From: Skeletonema tropicum
Taxonomy: Eukaryota; Bacillariophyta; Thalassiosirophyceae; Thalassiosirales; Thalassiosiraceae
Length of the DNA stretch: 64,000 nt
Direction: 5' to 3'
NCBI GenBank assembly: GCA_037178625.1
Contig: CM074138.1
Location: forward strand, 868,001 to 932,000
Shown here: piece by piece, positions 50,539 through 62,070 of the stretch
How the letters are laid out: each line of letters starts with the position of its first letter
Numbering within the stretch: the first letter of the stretch is position 1
Made by a program: the position numbers and the translations under genes
Notes under the pieces: model-generated
Databases searched by the model: none
Told to the model about the DNA's origin: nothing
What the model saw: the letters and a program-made list of their open reading frames with translations, nothing else

Positions 50539-53500
50539 CTAGATATTCTTCTTGCCACTGCCACCACTTCCAAGGTCAAAGCATCCACGGTTTTGTGGCT
50601 TTCCTGACTTAATGCAATCAAAACAACAAGGCTCGCCCGTACTAGAACAAACTGGACACGTCCCCCCTGTAGTAGGAATGGGCGTAGAAACTGAAGTGGG
50701 GGGAGGGGTCGTAGGCTCAGGAGGAGTAGAGGTAGGAGGAGGGGTTGTAGGCTCAGGGGGGCCACAATCAGCCCACCAACAAGATTTACGTCCTTTACCA
50801 CATCCATCGTTGATATTCTCATTGAAACATTCACCGTCAAATCCAGCTTCGTTGCCATCAGCACAAATGGTACTATCCATAGGCGCATTCTTAGCGCAAA
50901 CATACTTGATTACAGTCTGCACAGGATTTGTTGGCGCAGGAGTGGGATTTGCGGACGGTTCTCCTGTGGGTGGCGAAGTCGGTGCTGCAGTGACCGGTTG
51001 TCCAGTTGGGGGTGGAGTCGGAGCTGCGGTTACTGGCTGTCCAGTCGGTGCAGGAGTGGGATTCGCTGACGGTGGTGCAGTCGGAGGTGAAGTTGGAGCT
51101 GCAGTGACAGGCTGTCCAGTCGGTACAGGAGTGGGATTTGCTGACGGTGGCGAAGTCGGAGCTGCAGTGACAGGCTGACTGGTCGGTGGTGGAGTTGGAG
51201 CTGCGGTTACTGGCTGTCCAGTCGGTGCAGGAGTGGGATTCGCTGACGGTGGTGCAGTCGGAGGTGAAGTTGGAGCTGCAGTCGGAGGTGAAGTTGGAGC
51301 TGCAGTGACAGGCTGACCGGTTGGTGGTGGAGTTGGAGCTGCAGTGACAGGCTGTCCAGTCGGTACAGGAGTGGGATTTGCAGTCGGAGGTGAAGTCGGA
51401 GCTGCAGTGACAGGCTGACCGGTTGGTGGTGGAGTTGGAGCTGCAGTGACAGGCTGTCCAGTCGGTACAGGAGTGGGATTCGCTGACGGCGGTGCAGTCG
51501 GAGGTGAAGTTGGAGCTGCAGTCACCGGTTGTCCAGTTGGAGGCGAAGTGGGAGCTGCAGTCCCCGGTGAATTTGTCGGTGGTGTAAGCACGACGCAAAT
51601 GTTATCATCATACGACAAGCCCGATCCCAACGATGAACAAGTCGAAGCATTGAACCATCCTAGGAGCTTCCACGTAGGTCTCACTGATAAATCCTGTCCT
51701 GCACATGCGTACGAACGAATCTTCTTACTATTATCGTTGCTAAGGCCAGGAAATGTGAACCAATCTCCATTTCCGGGTGTGAAGTGATATGGATCTGGAC
51801 CGACATAGGTTGAGGCTCCGCAAGTGATGTAAAAGAATGGGACATGACCTGCCTTGGGTGTCGAGAATCCTGAGCACTCTAGCGTAGCAGTTGTGCTTGA
51901 GCAAGTCGTCGATGTACCTTGAATTGAAGTAGCAGCAACTGCGTCAAAGGACGCGCCAGACTTATAGATGTCTACTGCTCGAGGATTCCATCTAGTATCA
52001 GCGATCTTGTCGGGTATAACTTTAGGCACAAGGGCTTCGGCTGTCGTCTTGGCAGCGGAGAGCTCACTTAAGAACACGAATGCGCGTTTGGAAAAGGTAT
52101 CTCCTGAGAAAGATGAAAAAAAATAGAAAAATAAGAACGAGTCATAAGATTCTTGTACAAGTTACATCCTCTCCTCTACGCTTGTCATCCCAAGCATTAG
52201 CTTCGGCTTGTACTTACCTGGAGTGAGTTTGGCGCCGGTCTGCCACCAGTTAATGGTAAAAACAGTGAAATCTCGATTGCTGCTCCCCATCCTCCTCCTT
52301 CCGTTCCCAGGTACGATGTTATAATCGTTTCCGTCCCCATAGACGAATGTTACAGCGTTGAGGGCTCCCGGGTTGTAACTTGGACCTGGGAACGTTTCTC
52401 CAGGCGGAAAAGTCTCGAAGAAAAGAGAAAGAGGAGTCGCACTGCCCGTGTTAGAAAATACGCTGTTCACAAGATTAATCGCCTCAGTCGCATCTTGAGA
52501 GTACACCGAGAAATACATCAACTCATTGCTTGCAGACCAACTCCAATGTCGCACGTATGGTATCGTAATTCCCGCGCCGGTGTCGTTACGGTAAATACCC
52601 ATTGAGCCTCCTTGTAGCCATGGAGCACAAGTATCAGAAGACGTCCCTGCGTACAAATAGGTCCCACAGTTTCCAAAGCCCGTAGCACGCATTCTGCACT
52701 TAACAGTTTGATACCCTTCAAATATGCCAATATGATTAGTACAGCGTGGGGTATTCCCAGCAGCAACTCTCAGTTGAATAGGAGTATAACCAGTTTTCGC
52801 GGTCCCATCTGCATTATAGCACTCAGTCGGTCTCGCCATGCACGTGCTCGGATTAGCATAGCAATCAGCACCAGGTTTACGGCACCAAAGAAATTGCTGA
52901 TCCTGCGTCTCGCGGTTGACGAATAATCCAGGTTCGACGAATGTAGTATACCCACGTAAATTTCTCAAATCAGTCCTAGCACATCTACCCTCTCCCATGT
53001 CTTGAGGACCCCCGTACTCGTCACTCCCCCACGGACAGAGAGGGCAATAGTCGACAGTGTCAGGGTCGTCATAACTCAATTCACCAGTATCTTTATTAGG
53101 CTCAAGGGCAAATGGAAGGTTGGATCTACGAACTCCTGTCCATGGAACATTGAAATAGGTCTGATCCACAAGTGAAGGGGTGATAACATTTTCTGGGGCA
53201 AAGCTATGAATCAAAAGAGAAGAGCCACACATATATGTAAGTGATGAGATGAAGGGTGTGGTATAAAAATGATGTATAATAGATAAAGAAGGAATATGAT
53301 CAAAACACTCACTTATGCACCATCTCCGTATGTTCAATGATCCCATTTCCACAATTTGTATACTTATTGAACGTCATTACCGATGAAGTGAAGATTGTAG
53401 CCACATGTGCTTGCTGGCCCCACGCTGCAAATGTACAGCTGTCTCCAGCACAATGTTTCGCCACACTTTGACTATAAAAGGGCACATCTGTGTAGGGAGT

Positions 53501-53998
53501 ATCCCTTTGGTACGTTCCCGCCCCATGTACAAAGTTGGCAGGACAATTCTGTCCATTACATCTCGCTTCACCGAAATTCAAGTACCCATTGACAGAGACG
53601 CTCTGGTGAACTTCATCGATCCAGGGTGCGTCAGTGTGAGCTTGAGGTGGCATAGTCTCGCCATGCATGTCTGGACAGTAGTGAGAGTACATGTTTCCAC
53701 CTTGACCGAGGCGGATGGTCCAGCTCTTGTCACCTGCGTCTGTGTGCGACATGGCAGCAAGGAAGTTTTCTTCTTCAAATGCTACGAAAGGAGGATCCCA
53801 TTCAGAAGCTGCGTTGGTCCCTGGCCAGTCGAAGGTGAATGTTGTAGAGCCAGCGGCTCCGGTACAAGTGCTCGCTGTGTGCTCAGTGTAGGATTCCAAC
53901 ACGTCTTGGAGAATCGCTCCGTCGAGAAAGTTCACATCGAAGGCAGTTGATGCGGTAAGGCTGGCTAGGAGGAGGGCCAGCTGTTGTAGTCTCTTCAT
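50539..53998 (-). CDS. Secreted Cys-rich protein with PT-rich linker, copy B, 3 exons
   Basis: Exons 53313-53998, 52218-53203 and 50539-52103 join in frame, giving 1078 residues. Exons 1 and 2 have exactly the same lengths as in copy A (686 and 986 bp). The third is 156 bp longer, mostly because of extra PTSPPTGQPVTAAPT-type repeats and an added EPTTPPPTS unit. The signal peptide and Cys clusters are conserved. The C-terminus reads GGSGKKNI instead of the shorter end in copy A. Intact frame and splice sites suggest both copies are functional. Confidence 0.8.
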
Positions 53999-54676
53999 GA
54001 TGCTGCTGAGGGTGAACTGTCAAGCTTCGGTAGAAGATTAGAGCTGCTATCTCTTTTGATTATGGTGTGATGGTGAGGTGGAGTTCGGCTCGAATTTTGC
54101 TGCGGCGATTTGTGTCTCTCTCTAGAGGATGAGTATGTGCGAAGAGGATGTGAGGCTATGTACAGTTTCATATGCATTAAAAAGTATGCAGCGCAGCGCG
54201 GGCGGACGGAGTTAGAGCATCTCTACCATTGAGAGAGAGATCTTGTCTGGAAACAGACAGTCGGGATATAATGTGAATATTATGTAAAGCATAGTAGTGA
54301 ATGAACACGACTACCTACAAATGAGACAACACGCACGACCGAAGACAAGACTCGTGAACACAGGATGACCGAAACACTCTAGAATGACCCTTTTAAGAAC
54401 CGGTTGCAGCTGTTTCAATTCAAAACAAAAGGAGATATTTGCCCCTTTCTGCTTCGCCCCTACTTCAATGAGTGAATAACGAAATAAAAAAACTGCACAG
54501 GAGTCTTCATATTCAAAGCATCACACTTTCCATGACCAAACCTGACCAAACTCATAAGTATTCTTAAACAAATTCTCATCCATGATGAGCCAAGAACAAG
54601 AAGCAAGGAGACAGCGATTACTATCTACTTCACAGACCACATTCACACACAGCAGAGCCCCAGCAGAGCTACTTAT
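53999..54676. promoter_or_regulatory. Divergent intergenic region, copy B
   Basis: About 680 bp between the divergent copy B genes. The ends resemble copy A, but the middle (about 54120-54370) is different and includes CTCTCTCTAGAG and GAGAGAGAGATC stretches. Confidence 0.4.
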
Positions 54677-55921
54677 ATGTTTAACACCATGTTGTTTTCT
54701 ACTACTCACATTCTATTAGCTTGTATCCTTGCCACTGCCGCGGCCGAATCATCTGACGAGCCACCGATTGATATACCGTCAGATGTCGAAATGCAATTTT
54801 CCGATGACCCCTACGCGGGTCAAGACAAACTTGACATGATCAAGTCCGGATTGGCCAACCTCGCGGCTATCCGCTTCGAGTCGACTAGCTTTCCTTCTGA
54901 CGGTGGATACACAGGAGTATATGGTGACTTCTGTGTTTACGATGCCCAATTGAACCAAGTTGAAGACCCGTCACTTTACCCCACCATCGAGGATATGATG
55001 TTGACTTCTGAGCACTGTGGCGAGCACACCTACACTCTTCCATTGGATGAGGTTGTTGCTGCTGTTTCGTCTCATGATATCAATTCTGGTCAGATGAATC
55101 CTCCGGTTGAGGGAATGGTTTTTCACGTTGGTCACGCTGGAGCTGGCATTTTAGCCAACGTCTTGGCAACCTTTGAGAACGCGTTGGTTGTGCCAGAACA
55201 TCCAGCTATCCACGACGCGCTTTTTGCCTGTGATTACATTCACAACAGATTCGAATCTGAGAACTGTTCATCATCGGCACAGAAGCAGTTAGTCCAAGAT
55301 GTCATTAAATTGGCAACGAGATCATCAGATGCAAGTATCACTCATGCTTACATTAAATTCCATGCTGATTCCACTGTCTACCTCCCAATGGTAAGGGAAA
55401 TTATCCCAGATACACCTTGGACATTCCACTACCGTGACTCCGAAACAACACTAGCCAAGTCTACGCAGCCAAAGCAAAACTCTTGTGTCATGACACGCCG
55501 TCAACCATCATTCAATTTAGCTCAAAAAGCCAAAGATTTCAACATTGACCTGGACGGAATGTCTCAGGAAGACTTGTGCGCATTGTATCTTTCCACTTTG
55601 TTCGATGTGGCAACCCAAGAGTATGAAATTTCTGACACAGGAATGCTCATTCAATATGAGCAGCTGTTAGAACCTGGCTTCATCACAGGAGCAGTACTCC
55701 CTCATCTAGGTCTCCAAGCTGCGATTGATGCTGATCCTGTCACAGTAAGTGCCAATGTGGAAACAACGCTTTCCACCAAGTCGAATGCCCGTGGAGTTCC
55801 TGGTGGCAAGAAAGTTCAAAATTGGAATGCCAATGACGAAGTTGTTCATATCAGTGACGAAGTTCGTGCGGCAAGTGATCTTTTCATGGGTAATGCGATG
55901 GAGGCTATTTCGAGGTTGTGA
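54677..55921 (+). CDS. Sulfotransferase-like secretory protein, copy B
   Basis: 414 residues from the ATG at 54677. Apart from the first residues (MFNTMLFSTTHILLACILAT) it differs from copy A at only a few positions, for example Pro for Ser in TSFPSDGG, Met for Leu in DTGMLIQYE and Ser for Ala near the end. The same altered nucleotide-loop sequence (GHAGAGILA) is kept, so whatever it does is likely shared by both copies. Confidence 0.6.
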   Translation: MFNTMLFSTTHILLACILATAAAESSDEPPIDIPSDVEMQFSDDPYAGQDKLDMIKSGLANLAAIRFESTSFPSDGGYTGVYGDFCVYDAQLNQVEDPSLYPTIEDMMLTSEHCGEHTYTLPLDEVVAAVSSHDINSGQMNPPVEGMVFHVGHAGAGILANVLATFENALVVPEHPAIHDALFACDYIHNRFESENCSSSAQKQLVQDVIKLATRSSDASITHAYIKFHADSTVYLPMVREIIPDTPWTFHYRDSETTLAKSTQPKQNSCVMTRRQPSFNLAQKAKDFNIDLDGMSQEDLCALYLSTLFDVATQEYEISDTGMLIQYEQLLEPGFITGAVLPHLGLQAAIDADPVTVSANVETTLSTKSNARGVPGGKKVQNWNANDEVVHISDEVRAASDLFMGNAMEAISRL

Positions 55922-56063
55922 AGAGGGAACTATAGTTCACTTAACCCGCTACTAGAGAAATCCTAAGAACTAATAGCAGTTCAAACTCACAAATGATGTT
56001 TTTGGCCAATGACAAGCAGTCACACAGTAGAATATTACTTCAAGGACAGCACAAATAAATTCT

Positions 56064-57479
56064 TCATGTTCTTTTATCTATTTTTCTCTGAATATCTTTG
56101 AGAGCATCCGAACACACATTCAGATTCCCACTATGTTTCCGATGTGCCGTTACACACTCTCCTCCACACAAGGCAGCCGCCAACCTACCATAACCACCTA
56201 CCCCATGTGCCACACATTTGCCCAACCCCATAATGAACAAATCTTCAAACACACTCATGAACCCATCCACTTCGGTAGTCTTTGAGAATGCCACATGTTC
56301 ATTTTCAGTGGAATAATCTCGCGCTACCAATTTCACAACCAGAGGGTGCTTCTTATGCTCTGTTGCATCAATGTAATGCTGGGCAAAGTGAGACTCTTTC
56401 AATAGGTACCCAACAGTATCATTGTTATCCGATGAGACATATATTGTGGAGTTTGGATGTAGCTCAGCTGCACAGTTGACAGCATTGGTGGCCCAACTGG
56501 TGATTTGTGATTTATGTTTTTGAAAGGAAAAGTCATTCTCTTTGATTCCTTTGACTGGATACTTGACGCGTAGGTGGACAGAAGAGTATTCTTTTGGATT
56601 GAGTTGAAGTGATTTCATTGTTGAGTGTATACGCGCGGAGAGTGCCTCTGATGGAGAGAAAAGGAGACGGAATATTTCATGGTATCTGTGGAGTAGGAAG
56701 ATAAGAGTGAAATGAAGTGAGGCATTTTGCAAACTCAAAAGTCAATACAACAATTCAAACAACGAAGCACAAGCACATAAGCAATAAGCCACTCACATTT
56801 TATTCCCTCCCAATTCCTCTTCTTGATACTGACGAAATTTCGGAGCAGCACTATCCCTCCGAATAGTCGACACAATCTTATGCTCACTATCCTCCTTCCC
56901 TCTTAAATGCCAATCCTCCCCCTTTGGAAACATATCCTCCGGTATAGTCCAATCAATCCCACCCCTGGGCACTACCAAATAATTCTCCAACGCAGCCGGC
57001 TTTTCCCACTTTACCAACAACACTCGATTTGTTTGATTGGCTAGCATGATACTATAGGGAATTTCTTGGAGTCGATCTGACGCCCCGCCGCACTTGTCGT
57101 TGGTGAGGCATCGTGAGATTAGGAAGCGTACGTTGGAGGTGCCATTGGCACGCATGTCGTTGAAATATTGTTGGCGTTGTTGTGCGTGGAATTTGGCGTA
57201 GGTGTGGACCCAGTCGGGAAGTTTGGGATTGTTGAATATTTGAGAGACTGGTCGATGAAGTTCCGATAGGATCTTTGATTTGTTTGGTTGCTGTTTGATA
57301 CCTCCCTTCTTATTTCTACCACTGTCGACAATGAACTGTTGTTTATGTTTAGAGAGCTCTGCCGCTGCATCGTAGGGAGAATTGACATGAGCCTTTTGAA
57401 AGACGAAAAATGAAAACACAATGTACACTGCGATTGAGAGCCGGATGGCATAGGATAGGGCCCTTGATGGTCTCGCCAT
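56064..57479 (-). CDS. Type II membrane glycosyltransferase, fucosyltransferase-like, 2 exons
   Basis: Exons 56797-57479 and 56064-56685 join over a 111 bp intron (GTGAGT...CACAG), giving 434 residues. The ATG at 57479 precedes a signal anchor (AIRLSIAVYIVFSFFVFQ); an ATG at 57488 is in frame too. CLTNDKCGGASDRLQEIPYSI and LANQTNRVLLVKWEKPAALE resemble the donor-site start of O-fucosyltransferase/FUT8-like enzymes. SVHLRVKYP, TIYVSSDNNDTVGYL and a Gly-rich GKCVAHGVGGYGRLAAALCG near the end complete the fold. It probably acts in the Golgi; donor and acceptor are not certain. Its 3' end carries the right boundary of the segmental duplication. Confidence 0.65.
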
Positions 57480-58057
57480 GGTGATCATCCAAGAAGTGTA
57501 TCTTTGCAAACAATGATGATGGTGATGGTGGCTGGGAAAAAATTTGCACCGCGAGAAAACCGTCCATAAACTCCACACAAATCACGAACAAAATACAAAA
57601 AACACGAGTTCTACACCCCCTTACATGGAGGTTCTGTGCCTCCATGTCGACCCCTAACACAAATAATCGACCATTATACGATATTACCGACTAATAGCTT
57701 TCGATAGAACCAATGATCAACGTTATGCTGTATACTCTTCAGCAGTAGGCATGCGTCATTCTAGCTTGAAATAGCTGTTATTGGTCCCAAATCCGTCGAT
57801 AGGTGCTCCATCTCGATGAGTTATAGTACCATATCTTTTGAATCAGATAATGTATATATACTGTTTGGGATTCTATCTTTAGGCTGATCTATGTATTTTC
57901 GTCGAGTACAATTATCATCCATTTTTTTACTCTTTCCGTTTTGTTAGTGTTTTGTGCTCTGTGAGTGACGATGTTGGTATCTCATCATCTGCTCTCAACC
58001 ACTGCATGGACGTTAGCATAGCATAAGTAGACATAGCCATCGCCTACTCAAGAGACG
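57480..58057. promoter_or_regulatory. Divergent intergenic region
   Basis: About 580 bp between the glycosyltransferase (leftward) and COQ10 (rightward). It includes a CATGGAGGT...ACCTCCATG-type inverted stretch near 57624-57645. No gene was recognised. Confidence 0.4.
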
Positions 58058-58747
58058 ATGTTTGCATCCTCCTCAAAAATGATTCGATGCTGCTGCATAT
58101 CGAAGACCACTGTCAAACAAAACTGTTCCTCTTCCATCTTACGCTCTCAAAATCGGTGCATCATCGGCAGTGCTGTCCGATCAGCAACAACACATAGTCA
58201 CGTCCACCAATCCGTTCTAACCAACATCCATCCACAACACCTCTACAATATAGTCAACAACGTCGACAACTACAAAGATTTCTTACCGTATTGTCACGAT
58301 TCGAAGATATTGCAAACAGCACCGTGTCGTACAATGATGGATGCTGTATTACGTGTCGGACTACCAGGTCTGTCATTATCGGCGGGTTCCAACTCGTTAC
58401 TAGAAGAACGATATGTTTCTCGTGTCAGAATGATCCCTGCCAGTGAGACAACACCGTTTTGGACTGTAGAAGCAAAGAGTATTCAGAGTAATTTGTTTGA
58501 TTCTTTGAAGAGTCGATGGCAATTGAGTTTGATAGACGATCATGCAAGCAATGTACTACATGAGCAGCAGCAGCAAACTGGGCCCTCATGCAATGTCAAT
58601 TTTGAAGTGGAGATACAGTTATCAAATCCTCTTATTTCATTTACACTTGATAGAGTATTAAAAGATGTTGCTAAGGCGCAAGTTGAAGCGTTTGAGAAGC
58701 GATGTAGAGCTGTTCCATTCGATAATGAAAGCAACAAGAAGTTATGA
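58058..58747 (+). CDS. Coenzyme Q-binding protein COQ10 homologue (START-like)
   Basis: 229 residues. A Ser/Cys/Arg-rich N-terminus free of acidic residues suits a mitochondrial presequence. The START/polyketide-cyclase-like domain begins at [20 protein letters not shown], with [16 protein letters not shown], the most conserved COQ10 stretch. RVGLPGLS, a SRVRMIP segment, and [27 protein letters not shown] close it. COQ10 binds ubiquinone in the inner mitochondrial membrane and supports its use and synthesis. Length and domain cover match the family. Confidence 0.88.
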   Translation: MFASSSKMIRCCCISKTTVKQNCSSSILRSQNRCIIGSAVRSATTHSHVHQSVLTNIHPQHLYNIVNNVDNYKDFLPYCHDSKILQTAPCRTMMDAVLRVGLPGLSLSAGSNSLLEERYVSRVRMIPASETTPFWTVEAKSIQSNLFDSLKSRWQLSLIDDHASNVLHEQQQQTGPSCNVNFEVEIQLSNPLISFTLDRVLKDVAKAQVEAFEKRCRAVPFDNESNKKL

Positions 58748-58804
58748 AATCAAACAATCTTTTTCTATCCTACAATATCTGAATTATAGCGTATTTCATT
58801 ATTC

Positions 58805-61526
58805 TCAACAATCGCTTACGATAACACCTCCATTCTTGACATCGTCAAAGTCAATAACCTTGGCCTTCTCAAAGAGACACTCTACCTTGGCACCACCCTC
58901 CGTGTAAAAGTTAGGTCCAGCCATACCAGTGGAAGACGAGTATCCCCAAGAGTTAACTGAGACGATAGTTCCAGACCCATCATCTTTGGTATCTTTCATC
59001 CAGGCCCCACCACTGCTCCCGCCTGACATATCACACACGCTCAACCACAAATTCTCATAGGTGCTAATGCCATACTTTGTGGTCAAGTCTTTCGCACAGT
59101 ATCTGAAGTCTGGATCTTTGTTGAATGTGTATCCCATCCCATGAACGTGTGTTACCGGCGCAGTTTTCTGATTATAAGTGAAATCAATCGGAAATCTAGT
59201 GACAATATCTTCCAATATACTTGACAGCTCCGGTTGTTCTTCGTATATGAATCCAGGTTGATGCGACTCTGGAACATTTTGGACGACATATATGGCGTAA
59301 TCCCAAGGCACGCTCGAGGGGAAGTTTCTTGTACTCCAATTATAGTCTACTAGAGCAAATGCAAGGGTCCAGCAACCAAGAGGATCATTGCCACAAGTTT
59401 CATCGGTACCTCGACCACGTGTCTCATCTTGGTTGGGAATAAAGAGAGCGTAATCTGCAAATCGACCACCGTTTCTGTCATATTTGAAGGCACAGTGACC
59501 AGCAGTTAGGATGAGGGTGCGGTCAGGATGATCACCATCATCAACGACTGTTCCTGTACAGACGAAGGGGTGCCCGTCAAAGAAGAATAGAACACGACCT
59601 GAGGAGTATTGAATTTGTCCTGTGGAATGCAGCAGGGAAGATTGGAAAGAGAAGATTAGTACAAGCGATCTTCTTTCCACAAGTGACATGGGCATAACTA
59701 TACTTCTATTCTTCATCAAAACACTTACCACCGTGTTCCCAGGGGTCATCTCTCACATGCTTATGTAACAGTTGCGGAGGTGCCTGTTGTACTGCTTCTG
59801 TCGCTTCTGGGGTCGGAGGAGAAGTTGGCAGTGGTGTTGGAGGTTTCGTCGGTTGCTTTGATGGCCGCTTTGTTGGTTGCCTTGTTGGCGGCTTTGTTGG
59901 GGGATGCGTTGGATTATTTGTCGGATTGGGTGTCGGATTATTTGTCGGCGGCTGAGTTGGATGCTTTGACGGAGGTGACGTTGGTTGAAATGTAGGCGTC
60001 TCAGTTGTGGGATATCTGGTCGGGTGTTTTGTCCATTGACTTACATAATCAAGTGGATTTGGTGTCGGATCAGGAGTCGGTGGCGAACTTGGCCCCGGTG
60101 TTGGCTTGGAAGATGGCGGCGATGTAGGCCCAGGAGACGGTGGTGGCGTAGGCCCAGGAGATGGTCGAGGAGACGGTGGTGATGTTGGAGAAGGAGACGG
60201 TCGAGGAGAAGGTGGTGGTGTAGGCTTAGGAGATGGCCGAGGAGATGGCGGTGATGTAGGAGAAGGAGATGGTCGAGGCGATGGCGGTGATGTAGGAGGT
60301 GGAGTCTCCTCCTTTGGCTCAATGTTGATAGCAAGTTCCATCCAAGCGGTTACCTCTTTCTTGCTCTTCTTCTTATTCTTTCGTTTGTTACTATTTCTGG
60401 GCGTCGGGACTTCAGCTTTCATACGGTACATCCACTTTTGGTTGGGAGGGAAGCCTTTCATTTCTTTCATGAACCAATCGTGAAGAGCTTCTGATTGGGG
60501 CATTTTATACCATTTGCTTCGTTTGTTGTTGTGATCTTTGAATTGAATACCGACATATTCCACAGCTGCGGCATCTTTGACTTGGGCCCCAAATGCTTGG
60601 ACAGTTCCAATCGTACTTCCATCCTTTGGGAAGATTTGATTGAATACATTTGCCTCCTTGCCAAATGGCATTATGCCTTTGTCGTTGTCTTGAGGCGGAG
60701 ATTTGCCCTTGGCCTTTGAATCTTTTTTGACGTTGCTAACAAAGCTACTCGCGCTACTGCTACCGCCAACAAAGTCTTTCGCAAGGGATAGCTCGCGTTG
60801 TTGCTGTTGATGTATAGTAGCATCATCCTCATTACCAATGTAGACGAGATCATACCCGTCCAAATCTTCTTCGGGGTCATCTTCATCGTAGAGGAAGGTC
60901 ATTATGGAATCGACACCATCCTCGTCGACGATGACATCACCGCCACGCAAATTTCGATCACCTGCTTCCCAGTGTTGAAACTGACTCATCATTTGCAAAT
61001 GACCCTTGTTGGTTGGTCCCAATTTTGATTTTTGATGATGAATCACCTCCGTGTTGCTGGTTCCCTCTACAAACACAGATTCACCTTCTTCCTCCTCAAG
61101 ACTGCTAATATCCTCATCCACATGAAGATCAGAAGGCGGACGCAACATCCCATCCCGACTACGAATAAAGTATCGAGGATTATTTGAAGTGTCCGACTCA
61201 TCAAGAACATAGTCTAGCGTCTGCAAGTTTTGAATGGCTTCCGCGGTCCACTGCTCCTCCAAACGACGACGTCGTTCTTCCATTCTTCGACGTTGCTCGG
61301 TAAGTTTCCGCTGCCGATGGTCGGCTGATATCATTTCTTCTTCTTCTGGATGGCCCGCCGCAGATGCAGCAGTGGTGGCGGCGACAACCGCATGCTGTGG
61401 TAGAGAAATGGTGGAGAGGATTGTTGCAGCTGCAGCTGAAGCGGTGGCGATGGAAATGAACCCCCGACGCCACCGCCGTTTCTCTGTTCTTGAGTTTGAA
61501 TTCATCTTTAATTCTGCCGCACCCAT
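58805..61526 (-). CDS. Secreted trypsin-like serine protease with long N-terminal region and PT/PS linker, 2 exons
   Basis: Exons 59729-61526 and 58805-59619 join over a 109 bp intron (GTAAGT...CACAG), giving 870 residues; a second ATG at 61505 would remove seven. A basic start and a hydrophobic Ala-rich segment (ISIATASAAAATILSTISL) form a signal sequence. About 350 residues of acidic and coiled-coil-like sequence include EYVGIQFKDHNNKRSKWYKM. A linker of SPPSPRPSPSPT and PTxxPT repeats follows (about 400-590). The last 260 residues are a trypsin-like domain with LTAGHC (His), PWDYAIYVV (Asp) and SGGSSGGAW (Ser). The catalytic triad is complete. The linker suggests anchoring in the wall or mucilage. 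Confidence 0.83.
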
Positions 61527-62070
61527 CCCACAAGTAGTAACTATGCCTTTCAGCGTACCACTAATAACAACTCTTTAGGGCTGCCGCCGTATTATGGTAT
61601 TATTTTCGCCAACACCAGGCCACTCAGTTATCTCGATTTTGTCCGCATGCTGGCTGCTGGGCAACGGAATGAAAGAGAAAGATGACCTGATCGAGCAAAG
61701 GGTTCGCGAGGGCTGTACCACATTTTGACAATTGGTACGGCCTCCATCAGGCCCAAGCAGATTGTGAAAAATATTAACCATTTTTAGGAATGAAAATACG
61801 TACCACAGCTTTCATTTTTGGATCTTGGCGCGCTGCTCTATCTTATCTTTTGAGAAAAAAAATGACACTCTCGAAGCACAAAGCGAAGCACAAAGCAATA
61901 TTGTACACAGCAATACACGCGCACGGGAGCTGAATAGGAATAGGCGCAGTTCCGTCGGCATTGCATGAAATAATACTTCTGCACAGGGCAAAGGCTTATC
62001 TTTACACACTTGGTGGCGGCAGTAGGTGGCCTGGTGAATGCCTATCCATTGAAATTTTTCACAGTAACAA
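61527..62070. promoter_or_regulatory. Divergent intergenic region
   Basis: About 540 bp between divergent genes. The minus-strand frame running into it from 62366 is antisense to the MYND gene and not supported. Confidence 0.4.

Larger units (their letters stand above)
49438..56100. repeat. Segmental duplication, copy B
   Basis: Direct-orientation counterpart of 36490-42476. It starts in the helicase fragment and ends inside the 3' end of the intact glycosyltransferase gene. 49675-50105 has no match in copy A. Confidence 0.9.
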
